The notes under the pieces: generated by a model
Told to the model about the DNA's origin: nothing
The model's database searches: none
Seen by the model: the letters and a program-made list of their open reading frames with translations, nothing else
Made by a program: the position numbers and the translations under genes
Shown here: piece by piece, positions 35,895 through 46,791 of the stretch
How the letters are laid out: each line of letters opens with the position of its first letter
Numbering within the stretch: position 1 is the stretch's first letter
NCBI GenBank assembly: GCA_003117195.1
Contig: BDSI01000034.1
Coordinates: forward strand, 642,956 to 706,955
DNA length: 64,000 nt
Source: Eudorina sp. 2006-703-Eu-15
Lineage: Eukaryota; Chlorophyta; Chlorophyceae; Chlamydomonadales; Volvocaceae
Direction: 5' to 3'

Positions 35895-37501
35895 GAGGGT
35901 GGTCGCGCAACTTTTTTGCCACCTCGTAGGGTAATGGGGGTGTGGGAGTAACGAATGATGGGGGGGAGGGGTGGTCTGAGGTACCCTCTCGCCCAACAAT
36001 CATTAGTACGGCACGCGTACGGCCATGGCCGTACAAGCGTTATGCCGCAGATCCGCTTGGCAATTTCACATGGATAAATGTGCCGGTTGTACGTTCGTTT
36101 GGGAAGCCAACAACATACAAAGTGCGTTCCTTGCAATTAGAGGCGTCAGCCGGCATTTGCAGTCCACGCCGCTGCTGTGGCGCGTACGAAGCGTTGCCGT
36201 TGCCGAGACCCTGGATCGACCTAATCTCCTCTTCCTCCCACTCTGATCTCGCCATACCCTGCCACCGCTCCATATCTCGCCTGACCTGATTGAACTGCCC
36301 ATTCATCTGCAGCGCCAGCACAAGGAGTGCATGGTGGATTGGCACACCATGCATCAGCCCCAAACCCGTGCTTGCTGCCTCAAACACCGAACTGCCACCC
36401 CCAATCCCACCGCCACCTGGCAGGGTAACACTGCCTACCTTGCATTGCTGCAGACCCAGCCCGCGCCTCCGCTACCATGGCTGCGTCCGGGGCGCCAGTG
36501 AAGCGCTGCATGGGGCCCAAGCCCCTTTCCGCAACCCCCACATCCAAGCCCGCATACGGCCCGGCAACCTGAGGCCGCACACCGCCCGCCTGCGCCTGCA
36601 CGTTGGCTGCTGCCAGTGCGAGAGCGTGCACTCCTTAACGCGCTGCAGATGAATGGGCAGTTCAATCAGGTCAGGCGAGATATGGAGCGGTGGCAGAGTA
36701 TGGCGAGATCAGAGTGGGAGGAAGAGGAGATTAGGTCGATCCAGGGTCTCGGCAACGGTAACGCTTCGTACGCGCCACAGTGGGTCACCCTGGTGGGTCA
36801 CCCTGTTGCGTCGCAAGCCGTGCCATACCAGTTGCAGTTCAACGCGTGACTTTGGAGCGCAGCAAAATGCGTCGCGTGCACGCAGATGCGGATCGGGCGA
36901 TGTTGGAAGTATGCGCGTTGTCGTACACTGCCGTGTGCTAGCTTCCAAGGCGGGGCTGCCTCGGGCGCCAATCCAATCAACATATTCAGGGATCGGCTTC
37001 ATGTTTCAAACATCATAGAGGCCCCTTATATTCCATTGTAAAACGAGAAACATCGGATGTTCGCACACACTGGATGCCTGAACAACATTGAACTACCAGC
37101 GTCGCTATTTTGACAGAGTCAACTAAAAATGAAGCGAGCAGGTGCTTCGATTACAGCCGACATGCCAGTAGTGAAATGCGGTGCTTCGGAAGAGTTCAAA
37201 TGGACTCCTTCACTGAAGGAATGTGCCCAGCCCTGCCGTGTTGTAAGCCCAAGCTTCTCAGCGCTGTTTGCTAACAAGGTTTATCATGAACGATGTGCAG
37301 ATCAGGTTTCAGGTGTCATGGTTACCGCTAAGGACTCTGGAACTGTGTTGTAATAACGACGGCGCAACCCAACGCCAGGTACGGAACGCGCTAAGCCCAT
37401 GGATGCCACGGGAAGGGCAAGGAAGAATGATGGGGGAGGAGGGGTGGTCTGGACCCCCTCCCTGTACTACGAAGTGCCAAAAACGTTGCGCGACCACCCT
37501 C
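35895..37501. mobile_element. Foldback-type DNA transposon, 1607 bp, 4-bp target duplication
   Basis: Terminal inverted repeats share 17 identical bases (gagggtggtcgcgcaac) and stay similar for about 35. GAGT is duplicated at 35891-35894 and 37502-37505. Removing the element plus one GAGT puts the chromovirus RT and RNase H back into one frame. Inside is a second inverted repeat, arms 36175-36315 and 36640-36780 (141 bp each). Both arms encode the same peptide stretch (QMNGQFNQVRRDMERWQ, then RSEWEEEEIRS) on opposite strands. No transposase is recognised. Confidence 0.85.
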
Positions 37502-37505
37502 GAGT

Positions 37506-38889
37506 GCCGTGAGAGGCGCTGCGAGCGACGAAAATCCTTGGATGAACTTGCGGAAATAGTTCGCAAGTCCCAGGAAACCGCGCAGGGCAGTCATGTCCTT
37601 CGGGACGGGGTAAGTCTTCGCGGACTTGATTTTGCGAGGGTCGACTTTGAGGCCGGCGCGGCCGACAATGTGACCGAGGAAGTTTACTTCTTGTTTATTG
37701 AACTCGCACTTTTCCAGTTTTGCGCGGAAGCGCACCCCTTTGAGGGATTCGAGAACGCCGCGTATGTGCTCGACGTGGCTTTGTGGATCTTTCCTGAAGA
37801 TGAGGATATCATCCAGATAGACCACGCAGTATCCAGCGTCGATGTGCTTTTTAAGCACGGTGTTCATGACCTTTTGAAAGGTCGCCGGGGCGTTGGTTAA
37901 ACCGAAGCACAGTACTTTGTACTGGAACGTCCCGAATGGCGTCACATAACTGGTTTTGGGGACGTCTTCGTCCGTAATGCGAATTTGATGGTAACCGCTT
38001 TGCAAATCGAGGGAGGAGAATAGGCTCGCACCCTGGAGTTTGTTCAGCAGGTCTGTGATGTTGGGTAATGGGTAGCGATTTTTAACCGTGATGTTGTTGA
38101 GTGCACGAAAGTCTAAGCACATCCGGAGGGTACCGTCTTTCTTCTGTGCGAAGAGTACGGGAGCCCCGACCGGTGACTTCGATTCTTCAATGAAGCCTTT
38201 GGCGATCAGGTCTGCGAGCTGTTTTTTCAACTCCTGTTGTTCCAGCTGTGACAGCCGGTACGATTGGGTGTATGGCGGCTGTTTGCCGGGTTCCAGCTCG
38301 ATGGTGTGACCGACGCCTAGGTCAGGTCCGAGGCCGGTTAAGGGCTCGAACACTTCTTTGTATTCATCCAGCAAAGCATTTAGCTTGTCGGGAGGGACCA
38401 GGGTGGGATCGGTTGGCGGCGACACGCTGTCGGTGTGCATAGCGTTTAGCTGCGCCACGTCGTCGGCTGTGACGTAGGCGGCATAGCATTGCGCGCCTTG
38501 CCGGTGAAGCTTTTTCATTTGTTTTAGGGACACGAGGGACGCGAGCGGTGCCGTAGCCGCGTGCAGGACCGAGGTGACGTGGTTCATGACTGCGACACCT
38601 GCGGACTGCGGTGGGTTCCGACTGCGCAACCGATAGGTGCGGCCGTGACGCGAGACTGTGCAGACCCCATTGCTGAAATCGGCAAGGGCATTGTGCTCTT
38701 TAAGCCAGCGGCTGCCAAGGATCATATCGATTCCGCGAGCCAGTTGCGGCATCACTTGTGCGACGGTGTCGCAGCGGAAACCTTGCGCACGCAGTGAAAC
38801 CGTAACCTGACCCTGAATGCGAACGCGATTTGCGCCATCGCCCAGTACACACGATGATACGTGGCTGTTGCAGATAGGAAGCCCAAGTT
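37506..38889 (-). pseudogene. Chromovirus protease (C-terminal part) and reverse transcriptase
   Basis: After the protease remainder (GIDMILGSRWLKEHNALADF) comes a Ty3/gypsy RT: SPVGAPVLFAQKKDGTLRMC, LDFRALNNITVKNRYPLP, SSLDLQSGYHQIRI, FGLTNAPATFQ and the catalytic YLDDILIF, ending in LANYFRKFI at the connection to RNase H. The catalytic YxDD box is intact. The frame is broken at 37.5 kb by the foldback element and at 38.9 kb by element R copy 2. Confidence 0.92.
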
Positions 38890-38950
38890 TTTGGGCGGGG
38901 CCCCAGCGCGAAGCGCGTTCGGGGGGCCCCGCCCCCTAGGATTGCCCATG

Positions 38951-38995
<45 letters not shown>

Positions 38996-39895
38996 GTGTG
39001 TCCGGTAACGGCAAAACGTTCATTATCCGCTAAACTAATTCGCTATGTTTGTCATATTAATTGTCCTCTATTGCAAGGTAACTTTGGTTTGGCTGAAAAA
39101 AATTCTTTGCGCACAAACGGTCAAAGTAAAGCTCCGCGGTCCCCATGGACCCGAGTCAACATCCAACCAACGCCTCTCGCGCTCATATTTGTTGCAACGG
39201 GTGCCGCGTGATGAATACTTGAATTAGGAATGGGCGGCGCGTGCTAAATTGAACTTCGATAGTGTTCTGATGTTCAAACATCAAGATACCACCAACATCA
39301 AGACTTGCCTTTCTGTCTTGCCAGATGAATACAATTCAACAATATGTATTGAATCAAAGTTTCAAGATGCAAAGGGATAGCGTACCGAGTGCCAACGAGT
39401 TCTCCAGTTCCGATGGCCCAAAGTCCGGGTCTCACCGCGGCTTTTTCGCACCCTGTTTTTGCCTTACATTTGCTATGTAACTATTGATAGCAAACTTTAG
39501 AGGTTCACGTCTGCTGCGGGCGTGCAACTGAAGGGTTGCATGCCTGCCGACGGACCAAACAACTACAGTTTCACGGCAAAACAAGGATGCTTCAAGCTTG
39601 CTTTGTGATCATCTGCTTGACAGACGGATGTGGTAGTGCAGAGGCGTCTAGCATTACGATAATAATGCAGATGCGATGAGGCGGCGCGTAGGTTTCGGGG
39701 CTACCCTACCTGCTTGACCTTGCTCAATCTATGCACGCCGATCCACCTTCAACATCAACGACACCCTCAATGGCACCCTTTCACTCTCTCACACTCTTGC
39801 GCGGTAACAGAGTTTCCGTTGTAAAGCAAGCGGCCTGTACGGATTGTAGGGGGCCCCGCCCTTTTTCCGGCTTCAAGGAAGCCGACCCCCTACTT
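38890..39895 (-). mobile_element. Repeat element R, copy 2 (1006 bp), inside the protease
   Basis: Inverted copy of 27709-28854, flanked by GTT (AAC on the minus strand) at 38887-38889 and 39896-39898. Removing it with one copy of the triplet restores the protease frame, which confirms both the boundaries and the 3-bp duplication. It contains a (GT)n run at about 38954-38992. Confidence 0.85.
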
Positions 39896-39898
39896 GTT

Positions 39899-40190
39899 GA
39901 ACAAGGGACTCGGTGATGAGAACGTGCGACGCGCCTGAGTCAATTAGCGCAACGGCTTTGGATCCCGCGACATTGCAATCGAGCAGGAGTGCCGTATCGT
40001 CAGCGAGGTGTTCGAGGGCCGAGCATTTAGCTGTCTCAGAGCAGGGATCGAACCATGCTTGAGTAACCTGGCTGTGCTCATGAAGTCGCGTTCGGCCGCC
40101 TTCAGGTTTGGAAACCGAGAAGATGCGTGCGTTGCCCTGCTTTGAGGGTGCGGTCGGAATGGTGCCAAGGGAAAAGTTCAGAAGGGCCTT
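39899..40190 (-). pseudogene. Chromovirus aspartic protease, N-terminal part
   Basis: Contains the active-site motif AVALIDSGASHVLI. It is in the same frame as gag upstream and separated from it by a single TAA (40191-40193). The C-terminal part is displaced by element R to below 38890. Confidence 0.8.
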
Positions 40191-41120
40191 TTAAGGCTTG
40201 CCGGTGGTTGCCATTGCAGCATTTAGCCGATCCTGCTGCCCGTGTGTGAAGGTAATGAGGTCTTCAACGGTGGACCATGAGCGGCCGTTGGCGTCAGTGG
40301 CACACAATTGGAGCAGTTGCGGGGGCAGGCCTTTCAGGAAGAAGGAAATCAGGTTGTCCTGGTCCATTTTAGGATCCAGGCGCGAAATGCGGCGGAATTT
40401 CTGAACATATTGCGCAACGGTCTCGCCAGGTTGCATGGAGTGTTCGCACTTGTCAAGGCGGTCTCGCACTCTCTTAGGAGTGTGGCGGTTGACATCGCCG
40501 TACAAAAGCACGAAGTCAGCGCACATGCTCTCCAGCGTGAGGGCGGTTCCCGTGGCTTCATGCTGTTGCACAAGGTTGTAATACCACGTGGCGCAATCGC
40601 CACCGAAGTAATACCCCATCCCATCGACCGGATCGGTGCCCATGGTGCGCAAGTATTTCACTGTGTGGTCAAACCAAACTTCGGGTTTTGGGATGGCAGT
40701 GCTTGGAACGCCATTGTACGCGAGAGGTTGACGCAAACACTTAGGATTGGTCGCGGTGCGAGTGGTCACATTATGTGCCGAGGGATCTCTAGTCCCGTCA
40801 GACATTATGCCCGACATCCCTTCAATCCCACTTACGTGAACCGGCGCGTTGACCGGGGCTGGCACGGCAGCGGCCGCGGGTGCGGGCGCCGGCGGCTGCA
40901 GCGGCAGCACGTTGACAGGCGGCGGGGCCACTGGCGGGGCGGGTGGCAAGGCCGCGGCCAGGGCTGGAGCGGCTTGGGGCTCCGGGGCCGGTGCCGGCAC
41001 TTGGGCGGCGGGCGCGGGCGCGGGCGGCTGAGCAGGGGCCGGCGGCGCAGGTGCAGGTGGTGGCGCTTCGGCCAGCGGCGCGGGGTAGGGAGGAGGTGGG
41101 GGAGCCGCTTGGACAAGCAC
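40191..41120 (-). pseudogene. Chromovirus Gag-like protein
   Basis: The capsid-like region includes YYFGGDCATWYYNLVQQ, LESMCADFVLLYGDVNRHTP, CEHSMQPGETVAQYVQKF and FFLKGLPPQLLQLC, typical of retrotransposon Gag. The N-terminal third is Pro/Ala-rich and lies inside the palindrome at 40865-41698, so the true start is uncertain. No CCHC knuckle was seen before the TAA. The in-frame stop could be a readthrough site or an inactivating mutation. Confidence 0.8.
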
Positions 41121-41698
41121 TTGATTGGGTCTGATGGACGGCGGTCGTCAGGACGCCGACGGTGGACGCCAGGGTCCCGACCGTGGCGGCGAGGTGAGTG
41201 ATGTCGGCGCGCATTTGTGTCATTGGAGACGCCTCTGTGGGGCCGGTCCTTGGAGAGATCAGCACGCAGCTGTTGACCGCGGCTCGGGGCAGGGCTCCTG
41301 CGTGCTGATCTCTCCAAGGACCGGCCCCACAGAGGCGTCTCCAATGACACAAATGCGCGCCGACATCGCTCACCTCGCGCACCTCACACGGTCGGGACCC
41401 TGGCGTCCACAGTCGGCGTCCTGACGACCGCCGTCCATCAGACCCAAGCGCTTGTCCAAGCGGCTCCCCCACCTCCTCCCTACCCCGCGCCGCCGGCCGA
41501 AGCGCCACCGCCTCCTGCGCCTGCGCCGCCGGCCCCTGCTCAGCCGCCCGCGCCCGCACCCGCCGCCAGCACCGGCCCCGGAGCCCCAAGCCGCTCCCGC
41601 CCTGGCCGCGGCCTTGCCACCCGCCCCGCCAGTGGCCCCGCCGCCTGTCAACGTGCTGCCGCTGCAGCCGCCGGCGCCCGCACCCGCGGCCGCTGCCG
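40865..41698. repeat. 834-bp palindrome (two 400-bp arms, 28-bp spacer)
   Basis: Arms 40865-41269 and 41298-41698 are reverse complements with small differences; the spacer is 41270-41297. It duplicates the 5' part of gag in inverted orientation and replaces the expected 5' LTR side. It may be a true foldback rearrangement or an assembly or cloning artefact. Confidence 0.85.
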
Positions 41699-43003
41699 AA
41701 CAAAAGAACCGATGCAAATCAGCTAGCATTAATGTGCTCGGCGCCGCACCGCGAACGTCAGCTGACGTTCGCCCCACGCACCACGTATCCTTACCCTCTA
41801 TCTCCCCACGCGGAACGCGACGACTTAGATGCTGGAAATTACGTAAGCGTGCCCTCTGCCATTGCAAGGTTGTACTCGACCTGCTTCTCCATGAATGCTA
41901 ACCCAGAGGTCCTTTCTCCCGCATCTCGGCAATGTTTTCCCGCAAACTCTGGACTGAATCCAGAGTAGCAGCTATGACGGCTTCTTGGTTTGCCTTGTCA
42001 AGACGTTTGAACCTCTCTTGCAACGAGGCCATCCTGCAGCAAACCAACATTGCCTTAACGACCCAGACCGGCGGCTCCATCAGTAATTCATGCGAACAAC
42101 AACGCACCTTCATATGGTGTCCGGATACGGCCAGCGGTCTGTTGTTCGTGGCAAGATGTCGATGTCCACGACCGTCAGGTATTCATCAGGGTCCCCTGGC
42201 TCAACGCTGAGGTCCTCAGATAGCCTGTAACAGCAGTTGCATAAGTCGCAACGGCGAACATACCATAAAAACCAGGGCCCTGATAAAACAAGCACCGTTC
42301 AACGTCCTTACCGGATGTACTTTAAAAAAGGATTTCCTGCAGTTGATGAGAGAACACGGTGCGTGCACTTACTTCTCCGGAGTATGTGCTTGTTAACCAG
42401 TTGAAGGCCCTCCGCAGGCGCCGGTCAGTCGTTGCGGCAACGCGTCGGCGTAGCCAAGAACGAAGTGCGTCGCTCTCCAAGCACAGCACCTTTCTCGCCG
42501 ACAGGGTTGAGGGTTTATAGGGTTTAGGTTTTTAGGGTTTGCATTCGATTGTTGTACACGATGACTTTGAATTTTGAAACGACAGTTGGACAGCAGATGC
42601 TCGCGGCTTTGAGAGAAAGACTCTCAAAGCATGGTGAACGGTGTGCAACGCTGTCAAGAGCCAAATAAGATATACGAAGAGCGCTGACGTTCAGTAAAAA
42701 TAGCGCCGCATTTCATGGCCAGTAGGATAGCTAAGGCGGGAATATGCAAATCTTGATGCTACAAGAGAACATCAACATGGCTAGAAAACTTATAGTTGTA
42801 TCCTGAGCAAACGGAAGAAGTGCGCTCTACTCCTGCGCGCCGTCCGTGTCGTCGGCAAACATATGCAAGAGGATGTAAGTACGCAAGCATGTCATACGCA
42901 CGCATAGCACAGCACACCCAGTTACGCCCACATAGAAAGACGGATCAAGAAATGCCGATGCAAACGTATGCGTATGCAACGTAAGTTGTGAATGAATGAA
43001 TGT
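41699..43003. other. Non-coding segment with a small coiled-coil-like frame
   Basis: A minus-strand frame at 41898-42030 reads MASLQERFKRLDKANQEA and continues in a charged, helix-prone style, then stops; a further minus-strand fragment (EKQVEYNLAMAEGTL) lies near 41850 in another frame. I do not recognise it; it may be a decayed element gene. Telomere-like tttaggg units lie at 42507-42545. The rest shows nothing I can assign. Confidence 0.35.
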
Positions 43004-43807
43004 TACAGCGGACCCCGAAAAAGGATAACCGGTGCGCACCAGGGCAAAGCCCCAGCGGGTCCTCACAGGCAGTAGTACATCAAGAAGCCCCCACACCTCA
43101 ACGCAGCAACCAAGCACACAGGATCGCTCACCCCAGTCGGACAGCCACCCAAGCACACAGGATCGCTCACCCCAGTCGGACAGCCACCCAAGCACACAGG
43201 ATCGCTCACCCCAGTCGGACAGCCACCCAAGCACGCAGGATCGCTCACCCCAGTCGGACAGCCACCCAAGCACACAGGATCGCTCACCCCAGTCGGACAG
43301 CCACCCAAGCACGCAGGATCGCTCACCCCAGTCGGACAGCCACCCAAGCACACAGGATCGCTCACCCCAGTCGGACAGCCACCCAAGCACACAGGATCGC
43401 TCACCCCAGTCGGACAGCCACCCAAGCACACAGGATCGCTCACCCCAGTCGGACAGCCACCCAAGCACACAGGATCGCTCACCCCAGTCGGACAGCCACC
43501 CAAGCACACAGGATCGCTCACCCCAGTCGGACAGCCACCCAAGCACACAGGATCGCTCACCCCAGTCGGACAGCCCCCCCCCCCCCCCCACCCAAGCACA
43601 CAGGATCGCTCACCCCAGTCGGACAGCCACCCAAGCACGCAGAGGCGCACAGCAGGGCGACACTACCAAAGGGACAGGCACGACACAAAACGGGCGCTCC
43701 GGAAGCGGGCAAAGCCAGCCAGCCAGTGACTTGGGGCGGGAGCCGGGAGGTACCTCCACAATGAACCGCCGGGCACTCACCCGGATCGGGAGGGACCCGC
43801 GCTGTTA
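43004..43807 (+). mobile_element. GGACCCC-terminus element expanded by a 39-bp tandem array
   Basis: Begins gttacagcggaccccg and shares flanking coding-like sequence with 26640-26935. Between the flanks, 43106-43640 holds about fourteen copies of a 39-bp unit (cores acccaagcacacaggatcgc and caccccagtcggacagcc), interrupted once by a 15-base C run near 43577. The unit is a multiple of three, so several frames stay open for about 250 codons; I do not regard these as genes. Confidence 0.75.
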
Positions 43808-43974
43808 GGGGGTACAGGTCTGGGTGATGGCGTGTGGTGTCGGGGGCGCGTAGTCGGCAGCGTCGCGGGCCGGGTAAACTACCCACCCACCCACCCTAGG
43901 TAAACCCTAAACCCTTCCCTGTGCCGCGGCCATCCCCGCGTCGGACGCGGCTCTCCGCGTTCCCCCGAACCCAG

Positions 43975-44920
43975 GCAACACCCGGCACCTCACCATCCGG
44001 CCAGATGAGGTCCACGCGTCCGCGGTAGAGGGGGCGGCGGAGGAGGGGGAGGAGGAGGCGAACGCGCTCCAGCGGCCCCCAGCTGACGACTATCGGTGTG
44101 GAGCGACAAGGAGGTGCGTGCGACCCGGGTGCAGCACGGCGGGCGGGGATGCTGGAGGGGGCCGGAGGGAAGGGGGCGGGGTGAATGCGTGTGTGATGCT
44201 GGGCGGGGTGGGCCGCCCGCCATGACAATCTTGCTTTCGCTGCTGTCGTCGATGAAGGGAGGCCCGCTGTCGTACACCTACAGGTGGTGGTCCTGCCGGG
44301 CGGCTCGGCAGCGGCGGCGACGGCGAAGGCAGCGGCGGCGGCAGCGGCGGCGGCGAAGTCAGCCGCGGCGGCAGCGGCGGCGGATAAGGTAACGGCGGCA
44401 GCAGCGGCGGCGGAGAAGGCAGTGACGATGAAGGCCGTGTCGGAGACAGCGACCGAGACGGCGGCGGCGGCAGAGATGGAGGCCAAAGCGGTGGCGGAGC
44501 GAGCGGCTGCAGCTAGACTGGCGGCGATGGGTACGGCAGCGGATGCAGCGAAGGCGGCAGCGGCGGAGGCCGCGGAGGCGGCGATGAAAGTATCGGCGGT
44601 GGCATCGACGGCGGAGAAGGTAGCGGCTGCAAGGGCCGTGGCAGAAACGGCGGCCGAGACGGTAGCGGCTGCACCGGGCGCGCGCGTGGGGGGGTAAAGC
44701 GTAAAGCAGGGCACAGCAGTTTGGCGGGGACGTGGGCTCCGAAACCCAGTGCCCGGCGGCCGCGCATCGGGCCCGAGGTGGATGGTGAGGAGAGGGCGCT
44801 GGAGCACTCGGAGCACGTGCAAGAAGCGGCGGCGGCGGCGGAGGAGGCGCCGTCACCGCTGTGTGAGGGCGAGATCGCGGTGGAGCGAGCGCACGTGACG
44901 CCGCAGCAGCAACCCTGAGG
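43975..44920 (+). CDS. Alanine-rich open frame, doubtful
   Basis: The frame at 44284-44697 encodes almost only Ala with Lys, Glu and Val (many AAEKAV/AAAEAA-like stretches), possibly a helical rod. It could start after an acceptor at 44283 (ctacag), preceded by a possible exon around 44224. A separate frame at 44721-44918 has mixed composition. No domain, no paralogue in the window and no firm splice chain. Biased GCG-repeat DNA is an equally good explanation. Confidence 0.25.
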
Positions 44921-46650
44921 CGGTGGTGGAGATAGGTGGTGGAGATAGGTGGTGGACAGCAGCCGCCAGGCGGCAACCGATGCGGCCTTGGGGCCTTAGG
45001 TGGCAGGGTAGGGTTGAAGGGCAGGGCAGGGCAGGTTATGGCCCTGTGATGTTCCCGCGGGCCCCGATAGCCGCCTCCCCTCTGGCGCCTGGCGGCTGCG
45101 ACCAACGCGGAACCCTGCAGGACGGCTCAGGGCGCGCGGCGCATTGGTTTGGGACTTTGGGTCGGTGGAGGCTACTCGCTCACTCGCTCACTCACACGCA
45201 CTCGCACGCACGCAGCCTCCATCGACGGTGTGAGTCCAGGGAGGGGAGGGGAGATCACAGAGCCGGAGTGCGTTGGGCCGCCCCGGGTCGCCCGCCGCGC
45301 GCCTTGTGGTATACCGTATATGTCAAGACCCAGTTTGCGTGCGCTCATTTTATTTTTGTCTGAGAGAAGCATATTGAATCCTGGCATGTAAAGAGTCATC
45401 ATTCCTTGCCGAAAAACGCTGCGTGCACCTGCTTCGAAAGAGTGGTGAACTATTAGTTGCAGTGCGGTTGGAGGTTGGGTCGGTCGCACAGATCGGTACC
45501 ATGACGTCAGGCTGGCCAGAACCCTGATTTCGCCGGACGTCAGGTCAGGATTTGAACATCTCAAGGAATGACCCAGCGATTAAGCGCCGCATGCACGCGG
45601 GCGAACGAACATGTGACCGCCGCAGATTAGATCAGATCAGATCAGATCCATCGTCTGACACGCCGTGTCCAACAGTTCCCGTGTTTGGCGAATGGAGAAT
45701 GGCTTCCGGCGAACGGACCAGCTGCACCGTGCTGTGCATAGATGATTCCTTGCATAAGGCCGTTGTAATCTGTTGTAGATGTCGGGCATCCATAAATCTC
45801 CGTCAATCTTTCATTCGTCCATCCATCCAGCTACATTGAATCCAGCCGCTGCAGGGCGGGTTCAATCAGGCGCGGTCCGTACCCGGGGGCGACAGGGCGG
45901 TGTCTGAGAACCCTTCCCCCGTCCGCCCAGGCAGTCGGCGTCCGTGTCCGGGTCGTGGATTCCGTCGCGCTGGCCACCCGTGCGGCCTGTCACCATGTCA
46001 GTCCGTCAGTCAGTCCGTCAGTCAGTCCGCGCGGCGGTCCATCTCAATCCGGAGTCCGCCCGGTGCGAGAGCTCCCAGCTGGCGCTGCCGAAACAGCGGG
46101 AGTTGTCGTACGGCATCGTCACTGCAGCGGCATGGCGCAGCAAGTCGCTGTACAGCGGCCTCCACGGGCAGTGCACAAGGCGTTGTTGATGTCCGGGAAG
46201 ACCTCCCCAGCAACCCACTCCCCCCGCATCCCGCACTTGTCACGACGACGACAACGATGACGACGACGACGACGACGACGACGGTCGAAGCGCCGAAGGC
46301 ATCCGCCCATCTCAAGCCAGGCGAAGGCCAGCGACGCGCACCGCACGCACCCAGCCGCGGCAGACCGCCGCCGCCGTCACATGGGGGCATGGGGCCCCGC
46401 TGTCCCTCCGTCCAACCCGTCAACGGCCCTGGCCAACGCACCCATTCAAAATCTGCCCAGCGCTCCGGCCGATGCATCGTCCTGCGCCCTCCGTCGCTGT
46501 CTGCCGCACCCGTGGCAGCCCCCCGGATGCAGGAACGGGCGTTCGGCGCCACCTCCCCCTGTCAATGCTGCCTTCCTTTTGCCCCCCGGCCCCCAAACCC
46601 ATTTCCCCTCAGAAACGCTCGAGCCGCTCGGCGGCCTGGTGAAATGAATC
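44921..46650. other. Non-coding segment
   Basis: No supported gene. It contains an actc repeat near 45176-45192, a gatca repeat at 45628-45650, a cagt/ccgt repeat at about 45995-46030 and a gac trinucleotide run at about 46245-46285. A minus-strand frame around 46060-46200 (VTMPYDNSRCFGSASWELS) looks protein-like in composition, but I could not connect it to anything. Confidence 0.4.
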
Positions 46651-46690
46651 GCGTTACAGTGGACCCCGCGGGTTATCGGTGCGTGTTATC
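46651..46690 (+). repeat. GGACCCC-terminus fragment downstream of rsmG
   Basis: gttacagtggaccccgcggg with an internal duplication of gttatcggtg. On the minus strand it contains TGTAA (46654-46658), the usual green-algal polyadenylation signal, 134 bases beyond the stop of the rsmG-like gene. A transposon end may therefore supply the 3' end signal. Confidence 0.55.
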
Positions 46691-46791
46691 GGTGACAGCC
46701 GCAGCCTCCACGCCGCACATGACGCCGCGCCACCACGGCTTGGTGTTCACAGTGGCTTCATAAAACTGGGGTTGCCCCCATGGCTCGTTGT

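Larger units (their letters stand above)
33324..41698 (-). mobile_element. Ty3/gypsy chromovirus, disrupted, with three nested insertions
   Basis: Minus-strand order gag - protease - RT - RNase H - integrase - chromodomain - LTR. Younger elements interrupt it at 34213-34722, 35895-37501 and 38890-39895, each with a target-site duplication. The gag start is caught in a large palindrome (40865-41698) and no 5' LTR or primer-binding site follows it. The order of protein domains and the C-terminal chromodomain place it among chromoviruses, which insert into heterochromatin through that domain. It is inactive as it stands. Confidence 0.88.

Noticed and set aside
40308..41201. A 297-residue plus-strand protein opposite gag
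   Set aside because: Antisense shadow of gag and its palindrome; no domain recognised.
41699..43003. 5' LTR of the chromovirus
   Set aside because: No copy of the TGTAACAACATG...TTTGTTACA segment was found there.
43106..43640. CRISPR-like array
   Set aside because: The whole 39-bp unit repeats without unique spacers, and the genome is eukaryotic.
43000..43808. Long repeat proteins of about 250 residues on both strands
   Set aside because: They come from a 39-bp tandem array whose unit is a multiple of three, which keeps several frames open at once.
46420..46763. Plus-strand proteins of 88-287 residues near 46 kb
   Set aside because: Composition follows GC bias; no domain, no splice chain, and they overlap a transposon end.
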